From Stieleria bergensis (GTDB lineage Bacteria > Planctomycetota > Planctomycetia > Pirellulales > Pirellulaceae), in the NCBI GenBank assembly GCA_007745635.1, contig CP036272.1, forward strand, positions 6,213,697 through 6,277,696: a stretch of DNA of 64,000 bases, read 5' to 3'. The notes under the pieces were generated by a model. The model saw nothing but the letters and a program-made list of their open reading frames with translations, made no database searches and had not been told where the DNA came from. Of the stretch, positions 44,972 through 54,865 are shown in pieces (position 1 is the stretch's first letter; each line of letters opens with the position of its first letter). A program made the translations under genes and the position numbers.

Positions 44972-45841
44972 CTACTCGATGATCGGGCCATAGAACTGTG
45001 GGCAGCGATCATCAAAGCGGTGGATGCGATGCGAACCCTGGGTTCGCTCGATGGACTTATCGCGTGCGGCCTGCAAATCAACCTCTGCCAGCAGCAGTGT
45101 CTCTTGATCGTCATCACTGCTTGCCAAGACCATCCCGTCGGGGCCGCAGATCGAACTGCGACCGCTGAAGGCAAATCCATTCTCTGTGCCCACACGGTTG
45201 GCGGCCACAAAGTACAGGTGGTTCTCCATGCTTCTTGCCGGCGGGACAAGCTCAGGAGTCCGCGTGGCTTCTACAGGCCAATTCGTGCCCAACGCAATGA
45301 TTTCCGCTCCATCCAGACCCAGAACCCGCATCGGTTCAGGAAACGAAGCGTCGTAGCAGATCGCTAACCCAATCTTCACCGATCCACCAGCACCATCGAC
45401 CGCGACCGCTCGGTAAGGCCGATCGCCGCGATCGACGAAGCGATCCACGCCCAGGTGAGGCAGATGGATCTTGCGATAGACCGAAACGATTCCAGCAGGG
45501 CCGATCAAGGCGGCAGAGTTAAACAACTGCTGACCAGATCGCTCTAAGAAACCGACACTCACATGGCACTGCCTCTGCTGGGCAGCGTCAGCAATTGATG
45601 CGAAAATCGGTGAAGTCTCCGGTAACGCAACCTCCATCGCCTGCTGACGAGAATCAAAGCAGTAGCCAGTCAACAAACACTCAGGAAAGACGAGCAACTC
45701 CGGAAAACCTGACGACTGGCCAGCTGACGAATGGCCGGCGATGCTTTCCGCACGATCCATCCAATTCAGGACACGCTGCAGATTTGCCTGTGGATCAGCA
45801 AAGCTAACATCGGACTGGACACAAGCAATCAACATGACCAT
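44972..45841 (-). CDS. Carbon-nitrogen hydrolase (nitrilase superfamily)
   Basis: This 289-residue cytosolic protein has the complete nitrilase triad: E54 in PECLLTGY, K124 in YRKIHLP and C162 in ICYDASFPE. The family hydrolyses non-peptide C-N bonds in amides, carbamoyl groups or nitriles; the sequence does not fix the substrate. Length is normal. The start at 45841 (ATG, then a second ATG at 45835) is preferred over the longer frame at 45868. The gene is divergent from sthA, with only 82 bases between starts. Confidence 0.9.
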   Translation of the reverse strand: MVMLIACVQSDVSFADPQANLQRVLNWMDRAESIAGHSSAGQSSGFPELLVFPECLLTGYCFDSRQQAMEVALPETSPIFASIADAAQQRQCHVSVGFLERSGQQLFNSAALIGPAGIVSVYRKIHLPHLGVDRFVDRGDRPYRAVAVDGAGGSVKIGLAICYDASFPEPMRVLGLDGAEIIALGTNWPVEATRTPELVPPARSMENHLYFVAANRVGTENGFAFSGRSSICGPDGMVLASSDDDQETLLLAEVDLQAARDKSIERTQGSHRIHRFDDRCPQFYGPIIE

Positions 45842-45923
45842 ACACCTCTGATTCTTACACTGACACAATCAGGCCGGACGGCCAACCAAGCCAACCCATT
45901 CTCAACTTCCAACCAGTAAAACC

Positions 45924-47309
45924 ATGAGCGAACACCAGTACGACTTCGATCTGTTTGTCATCGGCACCGGACCTGGCGGCGAGGGAGCCGCCATGCAGGC
46001 TCGCAAAGGAGGCTTGTCCGTCGGCGTCGCTGAAAAATACCGTCAGATCGGCGGTGGCTGTACTCATTGGGGCACCATCCCCAGCAAAGCGCTTCGCTAC
46101 ACCATTACGAATACCAACAATGTACTGAAGAATCCCATGTTCCGCGAACTGGGAATTCATGCTAACCCATCGATGGAGCAATTGCGGCGCGGGACCGCTA
46201 CCATCATTTCCAAACAAGTTTCGATGCGGCAATCATTCTATGACCGCAACGACGTTCCAGTCCACACCGGCCACGCCAAGTTTATCGACGACCACACCAT
46301 CACGATCGACGATGGTGAACAGATCACCAGCAACCGCTTTGTGATTTCAACGGGGACGCGACCCTATCGCCCAGCAGACGTCAACTTTGATCATCCACGG
46401 ATCTTCGATAGCGACACCATCCTCATGCTGGATCGCAAGCCAACATCGATCACCATTTACGGTGCAGGTGTCATCGGCACCGAGTATGCCTCGATGTTTC
46501 GCAACATTGGCATGAAAGTCAATCTAATCAATACCCGCAGCAGCTTGCTTGACTTCCTAGATGATGAAATCGTCGACGCGCTGTCCTATCACTTGCGAGA
46601 CCAAGGGGTGGTGATTCGCCACGATGAAGAGTACGAGCGGATCGAAGGGCTCGATGATGGAGTGATCTTGCACTTACAAAGCGGCAAGCAAATTAAATCT
46701 GACGTCCTGCTTTGGGGCAACGGTCGAACAGGCAACACCAACGCGCTCGGGCTTGAAAACGTTAACCTGGACGTCAACAGCCGCGGCCAACTAGAAGTCA
46801 ACGGGCATTTCCAAACCGCGCGGGAACATATCTACGCCGTTGGAGACGTGATTGGCTACCCGTCGCTAGCCAGCGCCGCCTACACTCAAGGCCGCGCCGC
46901 TGCCATGCACATGCTCGGCGAAAAAGACGACAACTTTCGTCTGCATGACATCCCCACTGGGATCTACACAAGCCCCGAGATCAGCTCGGTCGGTAAAACG
47001 GAGCGTGAGCTAACAGCAGCCAAGATTCCCTACGAAGTGGGACAGAGCCAATTCAAGAGCCTCGCCCGCGCACAAATCATGGGGAATACCGTTGGAATGT
47101 TAAAACTCTTGTTCCATCGCGAAACACTCAAAGTACTGGGTGTGCACTGCTTCGGCGCCAATGCGTCGGAGATCATTCACATTGGCCAGGCGGTCATGGA
47201 CTCTGAAGACTTGACGCTGGAGTACTTTTTCGAAACAACGTTCAACTACCCGACGATGGCGGAAGCCTATCGTGTCGCCGCCTTGAATGGATTCAACAGA
47301 CTGTTCTAA
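45924..47309 (+). CDS. sthA: Soluble pyridine nucleotide transhydrogenase
   Basis: This 461-residue flavoprotein has GTGPGGEG (14-21) for FAD binding, [16 protein letters not shown] around C46, a second nucleotide site [13 protein letters not shown], and a C-terminal dimer domain ending [11 protein letters not shown]. The second active-site cysteine of the disulphide reductases (position 51) is threonine, as in E. coli SthA, so it is a transhydrogenase and not a lipoamide-type reductase. It should balance NADH and NADPH in the cytoplasm. The length and the missing cysteine both fit SthA. Confidence 0.92.
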   Translation: MSEHQYDFDLFVIGTGPGGEGAAMQARKGGLSVGVAEKYRQIGGGCTHWGTIPSKALRYTITNTNNVLKNPMFRELGIHANPSMEQLRRGTATIISKQVSMRQSFYDRNDVPVHTGHAKFIDDHTITIDDGEQITSNRFVISTGTRPYRPADVNFDHPRIFDSDTILMLDRKPTSITIYGAGVIGTEYASMFRNIGMKVNLINTRSSLLDFLDDEIVDALSYHLRDQGVVIRHDEEYERIEGLDDGVILHLQSGKQIKSDVLLWGNGRTGNTNALGLENVNLDVNSRGQLEVNGHFQTAREHIYAVGDVIGYPSLASAAYTQGRAAAMHMLGEKDDNFRLHDIPTGIYTSPEISSVGKTERELTAAKIPYEVGQSQFKSLARAQIMGNTVGMLKLLFHRETLKVLGVHCFGANASEIIHIGQAVMDSEDLTLEYFFETTFNYPTMAEAYRVAALNGFNRLF

Positions 47310-47656
47310 GGCTGGGCCTGGGAGCGATGCGTGCGTTGAAACGCAGCCTGACTGCGACGGAATGGTGGCGACTTTTCAGCGAGCATTTTTGCAAACCCAT
47401 TGCAATCCGCGGCCTCGTTCTTCACATTTCGGCTGACTGAAAGGCAACTGATAACGGCCCGACTGCGAATGCGAAACGCAGCTCAGTTTGCCTAGCCAGC
47501 CATGCCTTGCTGACTGTACAATAAACTGGCGGTACAATGACTGGGATGGAATGTCACCTGTCGGCGTTCGTCCGTCGATCGCGAACCACATCCCATCGGC
47601 GGCAAGCCCCGTCTGCTCCTTTTCCTTTTCCTTTTCGCCGTCGCTTGGCTTGCTGC
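47310..47656 (+). promoter_or_regulatory. Spacer with candidate promoter for the M28 gene
   Basis: Two TACAAT boxes are seen near 47516 and 47533, either of which could be a -10 element. A CCTTTT hexamer occurs three times in a row near 47618. No gene was recognised. Confidence 0.3.
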
Positions 47657-48799
47657 ATGACAAATTCGCTTTCTGATACGACTCACGCCATGCCACATCG
47701 CTCTCGTCGCGAAGCCTCCCCAGAGACCAGTCATTCTGCCTCGGACAAGTCGCAAACAACCGGCGCGGTAAACAAGGCCGCTGCACCGCGTCTGTCGCCG
47801 CTTAGAATGGTGATTGGGTTGGGGCTGGCTGGATTTGGACTTTGGCTGATTGCCGGAGGGTTTGGGCCCACTGGCCCCAGCGGAAAAACGGCCGCGGTTC
47901 CGGAACGCTACGATGCCGACCGGGCGATGGGCTACTTAAAAACGCTTTGCGAGTTCGGCCCCAGGCCGTCTGGCAGCGAAGCGATGAAGCAGCAGCAAGA
48001 CTACCTGGAATCGTTCTTCCAAGATCTTGGTGCTGAAGTCACGCGTCAGTCATTCGAGGCGCGACATCCGCTTGACGGGAATGCTGTCCAACTGACCAAC
48101 CTGATCGCTTCGTGGCATCCGCAGCGCCCGATTCGCTTCCTGTTCTGTGCTCACTACGACACACGCCCCTACCCGGACAGCGATTCCGTCAATCCACGGG
48201 GCACCTTCATTGGGGCCAACGACGGCGCCAGTGGCACCGCTGGACTGATGGAACTGGCTCATCAACTGCACGATTTGCCTGACAATGTGGGCGTCGACTT
48301 AGTGCTCTTCGACGGCGAGGAACTGGTCTTTAAGAACCGGCTCAATCATTCTGAAGGAGACTACTTCCTCGGGTCAACACACTTCGCTCAGCAGTATGAG
48401 CTTCAGCCACCTGCGGTACCTTATCGCGCGGGCGTGTTGTTTGACATGATTGGTGACAAGGAGCTGCTCCTGTTCACAGAAAAGAACAGCCTGAGATTTG
48501 CCCGACCGGTAGTGAAATCGTTTTGGAAAGAAGCCAAGACCCTGGGCGTGACGCTGTTTATCGATCGAGCTCGCCCTGATGTTCGAGACGACCACCTGCC
48601 ACTGAACCGGATCGCCAAAATCCCCAGCATCGACGTGATCGATTTCGATTATCCTCGACCTGGAATCGGCGCCCCATCGTACTGGCATACTGAACAAGAC
48701 ATTCCAGCGAATTGCAGCGGCACATCCATCGCCACCGTGGTTTGGGTCGCACGCAGTTGGCTCGACACACAAAGCCAGCAACAAACTGTCACCCGCTAG
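47657..48799 (+). CDS. M28 family peptidase / glutaminyl cyclase-like protein
   Basis: This 380-residue protein has a basic N-terminus with one membrane helix (MVIGLGLAGFGLWLIAGG) and an external M28 zinc domain. Likely zinc-site residues are in CAHYDTRPYP, GANDGASGTA, LFDGEEL and YWHTEQD. This subgroup is closer to glutaminyl cyclases than to aminopeptidases; cyclases convert N-terminal glutamine to pyroglutamate. Which activity applies is not certain. Starts at 47537, 47657 and 47690 are in frame; 47657 is chosen as a compromise and the true start is unclear. Confidence 0.82.
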   Translation: MTNSLSDTTHAMPHRSRREASPETSHSASDKSQTTGAVNKAAAPRLSPLRMVIGLGLAGFGLWLIAGGFGPTGPSGKTAAVPERYDADRAMGYLKTLCEFGPRPSGSEAMKQQQDYLESFFQDLGAEVTRQSFEARHPLDGNAVQLTNLIASWHPQRPIRFLFCAHYDTRPYPDSDSVNPRGTFIGANDGASGTAGLMELAHQLHDLPDNVGVDLVLFDGEELVFKNRLNHSEGDYFLGSTHFAQQYELQPPAVPYRAGVLFDMIGDKELLLFTEKNSLRFARPVVKSFWKEAKTLGVTLFIDRARPDVRDDHLPLNRIAKIPSIDVIDFDYPRPGIGAPSYWHTEQDIPANCSGTSIATVVWVARSWLDTQSQQQTVTR

Positions 48800-48863
48800 T
48801 TGCACCGACCAACAGCTCGACTCCACTTTTCTTTTCACTCGTCAACAGAGAGCACTTCGCGCG

Positions 48864-49250
48864 ATGGAAGCTGGCCAAGTCCTTCTGGGAATCCTGTTGT
48901 TGCTGTTCGCGGGCTGGTTGCAGCAAAATGAAAACAATGGCTGGCCGGACGAAGACGCCCCGAATGACGAGAATCGTGCTTACTACCACAAACGTCGTCA
49001 ATCACGCACACGTACCAACCGCTTGATTGCGCTCTGCGGACTCCTCTCTGGCAGTGCAGGCATGATCCCATCGCGACGATGGTTCATCGCTGCCTGGACC
49101 TCGATCACTTTAATTCTGTTTGTCATCATCCTGATGGCCGGCCTGGATGCCCTGCGCACACATCGCTTTCATCAACAGCGGATCCGTCAGCTGAGAAAGA
49201 AATTTCGACAAGCGAGCGAGAACGAATCCAGCGACGATCAGCAATCTTAA
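48864..49250 (+). CDS. Small membrane protein, unknown function
   Basis: This 128-residue protein has a first hydrophobic helix at residues 4-18 (GQVLLGILLLLFAGW), a polar acidic-to-basic loop, a possible short second hydrophobic segment, then a strong helix at about 74-93 (ITLILFVIILMAGLDAL). A charged C-terminus follows, ending in a Q/S-rich tail. No family was recognised. It lies 64 bases after the M28-type gene on the same strand, so it may be co-transcribed with it. Confidence 0.6.
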   Translation: MEAGQVLLGILLLLFAGWLQQNENNGWPDEDAPNDENRAYYHKRRQSRTRTNRLIALCGLLSGSAGMIPSRRWFIAAWTSITLILFVIILMAGLDALRTHRFHQQRIRQLRKKFRQASENESSDDQQS

Positions 49251-49460
49251 GTCAGTGAATGGCAGGCTTGAGGGAAAGCTCGATGAAGACTTGCCAGCCG
49301 CCTTGGCGGTGTCGCGTTTTCCGGTAGAGCAGGGTGCCTGATCGGGAACCAGCTGGCCGGCGCGGCTTGCCGACATCAGGCCCTGCGATTCCTCTATAAT
49401 GCTTTGTGATTCACGGACGAATCGGCTTTCCCCGCTCCCAAAGCCCACCGTCCCGCCATC

Positions 49461-52145
49461 ATGAATGTTGCTATGTCACTGTGTCGTCTCGCTGCGCTGA
49501 CCTCTTTCATACTCCTTGCGATCGCCCTGCATGCCCCGAAGTCGCAGGCCGCTGACCCCGCTTGGCCTCAAGTCCGCCAAGTTGATGCTCAGCCGTTATT
49601 GCTGCAAGTCCAACGACTGAGCGAAGCCCTGGACTTCATCGGTCGGCCGCTCGACGGCGAGACCCAGCAAGCTCTGGCTGCACTTCGCAATGAATCAGAT
49701 GATGCGATCGTTGTGGCCAAGGTCCAACAATTACTCGACCCGCATTGCATCACCGCTATCAGCATCGACGACGGCAAACTGACGACTTCACGGCCTGGAT
49801 TGCCAGTGCCGGTCACCAACGGCGGATGGACCAATCACTTGGTAAAAGTCTGCAACGCCATGGGCGTGCGATCACACCTGACCGTTACCAGTCCCAACGC
49901 GCGACCGCTGCCACATTCCCCCCCAGAGAAAGTTGCTTCGCGCTGGCTGGGGCTGTCCATGTACGATGGCCGTCCGATGCAACCCGACTTGAGCGGATTG
50001 GAACTCGAGTACCGCATCATTCAATGCTATTCGGCCAGGATCGGTGACCTTTCAGCAACCTTGACATTTAGCGCTGACCTCAGCCAAACCGATGACAGTC
50101 AGGCGATCCGCAAATGGCGATTCAGCGAAGGAGCTGACGGCTGGAACGCAATGAACCAATGCAAAATCACCACGGGTGGTGAACAGTTGACCGTCAAGAG
50201 TTTTGGTGATGACCCGTTCTTCGGTACCGCTGTCCAAGCAGACGAAGGTGAATTTCAAGTTCGGATTCGTGCCCAGTCTGACAAAGAAGGCATCCTGCAA
50301 CTTTTTTGGTGGACCAAGGACAAGCCACAAGCGGATGGCAGACGCCGCGTCAACGTGCCCATCACATCCACGGCCAACACCACCTACGAAATCAACATCA
50401 AGGTTGCTGGTGAACTGGCGGGACTGAGAATCGACCCCAACATCAAGCCCGCCACTTTGGTCGTTGATTGGATTGACTTGATTCGAATGGATGCAACGAT
50501 TGATAAAAGCCAATCCGTTGAATTGGACTTCGAATCAAAGCCGGCGATTCCGGTCAAATTGAGCATCCAAGACAAGCCAGGATTGCCCGTTGTCGCCGCC
50601 TTTGAGATCCGTGACTCATACGGTCGAAGCTATCCTGAACAAACCAAACGCCTTGCTCCCGACCTGTTCTTTCAATCGCAGGTCTACCGCACCGATGGCC
50701 AAACCATCTCGCTACCACCGGGAGCCTACACCGTCAAATGCTGGCGTGGCCCACATAGCTTGCCGCAAGTCAAACAGATTGTTGTCAAGGACCAACCCGT
50801 CGACGCCGATTTCGCAATCACTCGCTGGATTGACCCGACGGAATTGGGCTGGTGGTCGGGCGATCATCACATTCACGCCGCCGGCTGCTTGCACTACGTC
50901 AATCCAACCGAAGGCATCTTACCCAAGCAGATGCTGTTGCAAACGATGGGCGAAGACATGAACATCGGTTGCTGCCTGACTTGGGGCCCCTGCTTTGATT
51001 ATCAAAAACAGTTCTTTACCGGCAGCGTTGATGACGTCTCGCAGTACCCGTACTTGATTCGCTATGACGTCGAGGTCTCTGGATTTGGCTCGCATCAAAG
51101 CGGCCACTTGAATCTGCTGCGTCTCAACGAGCAAATCTATCCCGGTGGAGACTCAAAGCATCACTGGCCAACTCTGGGGCTCAATACGCTTCGCTGGGCA
51201 AAACGCCAAGGCGCCGTCTGCGGTCCAGCTCACTCTGCCAACGGCTTGAACAATTACATCGGGCGACTGGGCGATTACCAGGACGGGCCCAAAGGCCTGC
51301 CGCACTTCAACCTGCCACGGATGGACGGCATCGGAGCCTGTGAATACGTCGTTGACATCACACACGAAGTCGAAGGACCAGACGGCAAACCAGTCCCCGC
51401 AGTCGACTTTATCTCCACAATGGACACCAGTCGAGTCGACGAGTTGAACATGTGGTATCACACGCTGAACTGTGGTTATCGAGTGCGTGCCAGCGGTGAA
51501 ACCGACTTCCCTTGCATCAGCGGTCAACGCGTTGGCATGGGCCGCGTGTATGTCAAGGTCCCAGGCAAGCTGACATTCGAAGATTGGATCCTGGGCATTC
51601 GTGAAGGACGCAGCTATATCAGTGACGGAACCGGACACCTGATGGACTTTGAAGCCTCCCTTGACGGTGGCAAAAGCTATCTGCCGGTCGGTGGCGACAA
51701 CAGTGAGATCGCCAGCGATGCGGGACTGACGATGAACTGCCGAGCAAAGTGTGCTGTTCGTCTTGCCCCGGATCGCAACGGGAACTCCCCTCAGGCGGAG
51801 GTCGAACTGATCGTCAATGGCTTGCCCGTGGAGACCAAAATCATCCCCGGTGATGGATCGCGGCATGATTTACAATTCGAAACCAAAATCGATTCCAGCA
51901 GTTGGGTTGCACTGAGAACCTTCCCCAACGCACACACCAATCCATTCTTTGTCGAAATCGGTGACAAGCCGATTCGCCCCAGTCAGGCCAGTGTCCAATG
52001 GATGCAGGCGTGCACCGAACAGTGCTGGAACGTCAAACAACGCACTTACGCCGCAAACGAAATGCAGGACGCTCGCCAAGCCTATCAGCATGCACGGGAA
52101 ACCTACCAAGCCATGCTAGATGAATTCAATACCGCAGGAGAATAG
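49461..52145 (+). CDS. CehA/McbA-type secreted metallohydrolase with duplicated N-terminal domain
   Basis: This 894-residue protein has a signal peptide (MNVAMSLCRLAALTSFILLAIALHA, cut near SQAA). Residues ~95-205 form a beta-rich domain that recurs in the next gene. A carbohydrate-binding-like beta sandwich follows. The metallohydrolase half begins with WWSGDHHIHAAG (first ligands at about residues 467-472), then VCGPAHSANG and the FPCISGQRVGMGRVYVK segment. Substrate unknown; phosphoester or carbamate hydrolysis is known for the wider family. The following gene starts two bases after its stop, so the pair is one operon. ATG 49473 is an alternative start. Confidence 0.82.
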   Translation: MNVAMSLCRLAALTSFILLAIALHAPKSQAADPAWPQVRQVDAQPLLLQVQRLSEALDFIGRPLDGETQQALAALRNESDDAIVVAKVQQLLDPHCITAISIDDGKLTTSRPGLPVPVTNGGWTNHLVKVCNAMGVRSHLTVTSPNARPLPHSPPEKVASRWLGLSMYDGRPMQPDLSGLELEYRIIQCYSARIGDLSATLTFSADLSQTDDSQAIRKWRFSEGADGWNAMNQCKITTGGEQLTVKSFGDDPFFGTAVQADEGEFQVRIRAQSDKEGILQLFWWTKDKPQADGRRRVNVPITSTANTTYEINIKVAGELAGLRIDPNIKPATLVVDWIDLIRMDATIDKSQSVELDFESKPAIPVKLSIQDKPGLPVVAAFEIRDSYGRSYPEQTKRLAPDLFFQSQVYRTDGQTISLPPGAYTVKCWRGPHSLPQVKQIVVKDQPVDADFAITRWIDPTELGWWSGDHHIHAAGCLHYVNPTEGILPKQMLLQTMGEDMNIGCCLTWGPCFDYQKQFFTGSVDDVSQYPYLIRYDVEVSGFGSHQSGHLNLLRLNEQIYPGGDSKHHWPTLGLNTLRWAKRQGAVCGPAHSANGLNNYIGRLGDYQDGPKGLPHFNLPRMDGIGACEYVVDITHEVEGPDGKPVPAVDFISTMDTSRVDELNMWYHTLNCGYRVRASGETDFPCISGQRVGMGRVYVKVPGKLTFEDWILGIREGRSYISDGTGHLMDFEASLDGGKSYLPVGGDNSEIASDAGLTMNCRAKCAVRLAPDRNGNSPQAEVELIVNGLPVETKIIPGDGSRHDLQFETKIDSSSWVALRTFPNAHTNPFFVEIGDKPIRPSQASVQWMQACTEQCWNVKQRTYAANEMQDARQAYQHARETYQAMLDEFNTAGE

Positions 52146-52147
52146 CC

Positions 52148-52834
52148 ATGCGTCACCTCATCATGATCGGATCGCTTGCAATCACCTTGCTAGCCGGTGA
52201 ACGTTCCCGGGCTCAAGAACCTGCCGTCCTGGCAGAACTGAGCAATGTGAACCAACCTGCAAATGTCAAAATGGTCTGCAATGAACAAGGCTGTCATCAA
52301 CTGCCTGCTGGGACGTTGATGACTGCCAAACAACGGGACCAATTGATCGCAACACTTGTCAGTGCGGACAAGGCCTTCGCCGATCAGGTTTCAACGTCCT
52401 ATCACTGCGAACACTGTGACCCACAAGAAACACTGGATGCGTTTTGTTTGCTGACGGTGTCCATCAATCCCGAATCGCGGGTCAAGGTGGATGCAGGAAA
52501 AGCGACCCCCGTCCTGCGAACAGCGCAATGGAACTACTTCTTGATCAAAATTCAAAACCTTGCCGGCGTCACCGCACCGCTCAGCATCAGCAGCGACCAG
52601 ATGCTTGACCCCAAACACGCCAGCGATCGCTTCCGCTGGCTCGAATCGCAATGGATTGAAAACAAGGCATTGCCCATGACCTTGACCGGCGAACGGTTGG
52701 AATACCGCGTCTTGCGCGTGCGCACGGACCATGAAGGCAAACGCGCTGCGGTCTGCGCCATGGACGTTGGCCAGGGAACCGCAGACATTGGCTTTCGCAA
52801 TGATGTCCTCCTGACGTTCCATTGCACTCGCTAA
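52148..52834 (+). CDS. Secreted protein sharing a domain with the upstream CehA-type protein
   Basis: This 228-residue protein has a signal peptide (MRHLIMIGSLAITLLAGERSRA, cut before QEP). It has four or more cysteines, including a C-x2-C (CEHC) at about residue 90. Residues ~98-228 align with residues ~95-205 of the upstream protein: hydrophobic strand, then FLIKIQNLAGVTAPLSISS, then a W-rich block, then RLEYRVL. It may be a stand-alone copy of a binding module that partners the larger enzyme. Its start is two bases after the neighbour's stop, which implies translational coupling. No known family was recognised. Confidence 0.72.
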   Translation: MRHLIMIGSLAITLLAGERSRAQEPAVLAELSNVNQPANVKMVCNEQGCHQLPAGTLMTAKQRDQLIATLVSADKAFADQVSTSYHCEHCDPQETLDAFCLLTVSINPESRVKVDAGKATPVLRTAQWNYFLIKIQNLAGVTAPLSISSDQMLDPKHASDRFRWLESQWIENKALPMTLTGERLEYRVLRVRTDHEGKRAAVCAMDVGQGTADIGFRNDVLLTFHCTR

Positions 52835-53246
52835 CGCTATCCATCGACGTGCCTCTCGCTCGTCGTCCGCGATCACTGGCAATTGTTTTGCCTCGGCATT
52901 CAGCTTCGCTGCAACTCTCTGGAGGAGCCAGCCAATGGTCCAGCTGGCAATCGCAGGCGTTTACAACGAACGGCGACCGTCCGTAGGCTTTGCCAACTCT
53001 GCTTTTGCCGACTCCATTTTCAACAACCCTGACGATACTGGCACCTCAAGGTGATCATCGCTGAGCGACGCATCGGATGATGTTTCTCTTCCTTGATGGA
53101 CAGCCATTGACGGTGTTTCCGCGTTTTTTGGCTCTCTGGGTGCCAACTCCGTCCGCTGGCATTTATGATTTGACACTCTGATTCCCTTGCAGTGCAAGGC
53201 TTGGAAACAAGCCGCGCTGTAGTGCCCCTCTATCCGCACGACCAAC
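52835..53246. other. Intergenic region before sulfatase gene
   Basis: This 412-base spacer should hold the sulfatase promoter. The minus-strand frame 52961-53257 is antisense and not protein-like. No repeat or hairpin was recognised. Confidence 0.4.
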
Positions 53247-54755
53247 ATGAAATTCAATCCACTCTGTGCCGTGTTGGCACTGACGCTTGCCTTGGCCTTG
53301 CTGGCCGCTCCACCAGCGAGTGCTGATCAGCCACTTCCCAGGCAGCCCAACCTCGTCTTGATCATTGCCGACGACATGAACTGGGATGATTGCGGCGTCT
53401 ATGGTCACCCTTCGATTCGCACCCCCAATATCGATCGACTGGCGAAAGAGGGCCTGCTATTTCAACATGCTTACCTGACGACGAACTCGTGCAGCCCATC
53501 ACGCAGCAGCATGATCACCGGACGTTATCCGCACAACACTGGCGCCGAACAGTTGCACTGGCCCCTGCCGGCTGGCAGCCCAACCTTTTCGGCGGCCTTG
53601 CATGAACTGGGCTACTACACTGCAGCAGCAGGGAAGTGGCATCTTGGCGATTCGGCCAAACAAGACTTTGACAAAATCTACGAAGCCTCAACGGCTGGAT
53701 TCGTTCTGCCATCGGGCAAGGATGGCGAACCGGCCAAAATGATTGCCACTCAACCCAGCGGTTGCGAGGACTGGGTTCGTGCTCTGGAGGAGCGTCCTGA
53801 TGGGAAGCCCTTCTTCATGTGGCTGGCAGCGCTTGACCCACACCGTGAATACACCGAAGGTGCATTGGATCCACCGCATAGCGTCGAAGACGTGATCGTC
53901 CCACCACACATGCCGGACACCCTGGAGGTGCGTCAGGACCTAAGGCTGTACTACGACGAGATTGGTCGCTTGGACAAATACGTCGGCAAGGTCATGCAGA
54001 CGCTCAAGCAACAAGGTGTTGACGAGAACACACTGGTGTTGTTCATCAGTGACAATGGCCGCCCATTCCCACGCGATAAAACAACGCTATATGATGGCGG
54101 CATTCGCACACCTTGGATCGTGCGTTGGCCTGCCGTCGTCGCTGCTGGCCAAACCACCGATGCGCTCGCCAGCACGGTGGACATCGCAACTTCACTCGTC
54201 GAACTCGCCGGTGGCAACACTCCCTTCAGCAGTGAAAGCAAAAGCTTTGTCAGCGTGCTACGCGATTCAAACCAGTCCTACCGTGACTTCGCATTTGGCG
54301 AAGACCACTGGCACGACTATGAAGATCACGCTCGTTGCATCGTGAACCAAAACTACAAACTGATCCGCAACGACTACGTTGATCTTCCCAGCACGCCCTC
54401 TGCCGATGCGGGACGTGGCTTGGCATGGCAAGCCATGTTGAAGCTTCATCAAAAAGGCGAATTACCACCTCATCAAGCGACCTGTTTTCGCAAACCGCGT
54501 CCGAAGTGGGAACTGTTTGATCTCAATCGCGACCCTGGTGAACTTCGCAACCTTGTCAATGAACCGGCCTATCAAGGAGTCTTGAAGCAGCTGCAGTCAG
54601 AATTAGCCACGTGGTCAGACGAGACAGATGATTATCTGCCTAGCAAACGCACACCCGACGAATTCGATCGCGTGACCGGCCAGCCCGACCACTCGGTGCG
54701 CGTCCGCCCGAGGCCGTCTAAAAAAGACATGTTTGGCACCGACGGCAAGTACTGA
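53247..54755 (+). CDS. Secreted sulfatase, heparan N-sulfatase-like
   Basis: This 502-residue protein has a signal peptide (cut near ASA, residue 26), metal ligands D42-D43 in IIADDMNWDDCG, and the formylglycine site C82-S-P-S-R followed by SSMITGRYPHN. The block ADDMNWDDCGVYG and the PHNTGAEQLHWPLP segment are close in style to sulfamidase (SGSH)-type enzymes that remove N-sulfate from glucosamine. The actual substrate is not determined. GKWHLG and FISDNGRPFPRDK follow. The ATG at 53247 gives a normal signal peptide. It is the last of the three-gene run on this strand. Confidence 0.92.
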   Translation: MKFNPLCAVLALTLALALLAAPPASADQPLPRQPNLVLIIADDMNWDDCGVYGHPSIRTPNIDRLAKEGLLFQHAYLTTNSCSPSRSSMITGRYPHNTGAEQLHWPLPAGSPTFSAALHELGYYTAAAGKWHLGDSAKQDFDKIYEASTAGFVLPSGKDGEPAKMIATQPSGCEDWVRALEERPDGKPFFMWLAALDPHREYTEGALDPPHSVEDVIVPPHMPDTLEVRQDLRLYYDEIGRLDKYVGKVMQTLKQQGVDENTLVLFISDNGRPFPRDKTTLYDGGIRTPWIVRWPAVVAAGQTTDALASTVDIATSLVELAGGNTPFSSESKSFVSVLRDSNQSYRDFAFGEDHWHDYEDHARCIVNQNYKLIRNDYVDLPSTPSADAGRGLAWQAMLKLHQKGELPPHQATCFRKPRPKWELFDLNRDPGELRNLVNEPAYQGVLKQLQSELATWSDETDDYLPSKRTPDEFDRVTGQPDHSVRVRPRPSKKDMFGTDGKY

Positions 54756-54865
54756 CGCGAACAGCTTGTCGCTGTCTTCGACCCGATGCCAGCGAACCAC
54801 TGGACGTGAGTTACGCTTTGCTGTCACGGCGCGGGTTGCGGCGTGGCAATTGCTGACGTCGCGAT

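Noticed and set aside
52961-53257. 98-codon minus-strand frame before the 53 kb sulfatase
   Set aside because: It overlaps the sulfatase start and promoter region and its translation resembles no protein family.
53390-53605. Alternative frames within the sulfatase gene
   Set aside because: They lie wholly inside the confident sulfatase gene and have no independent evidence.
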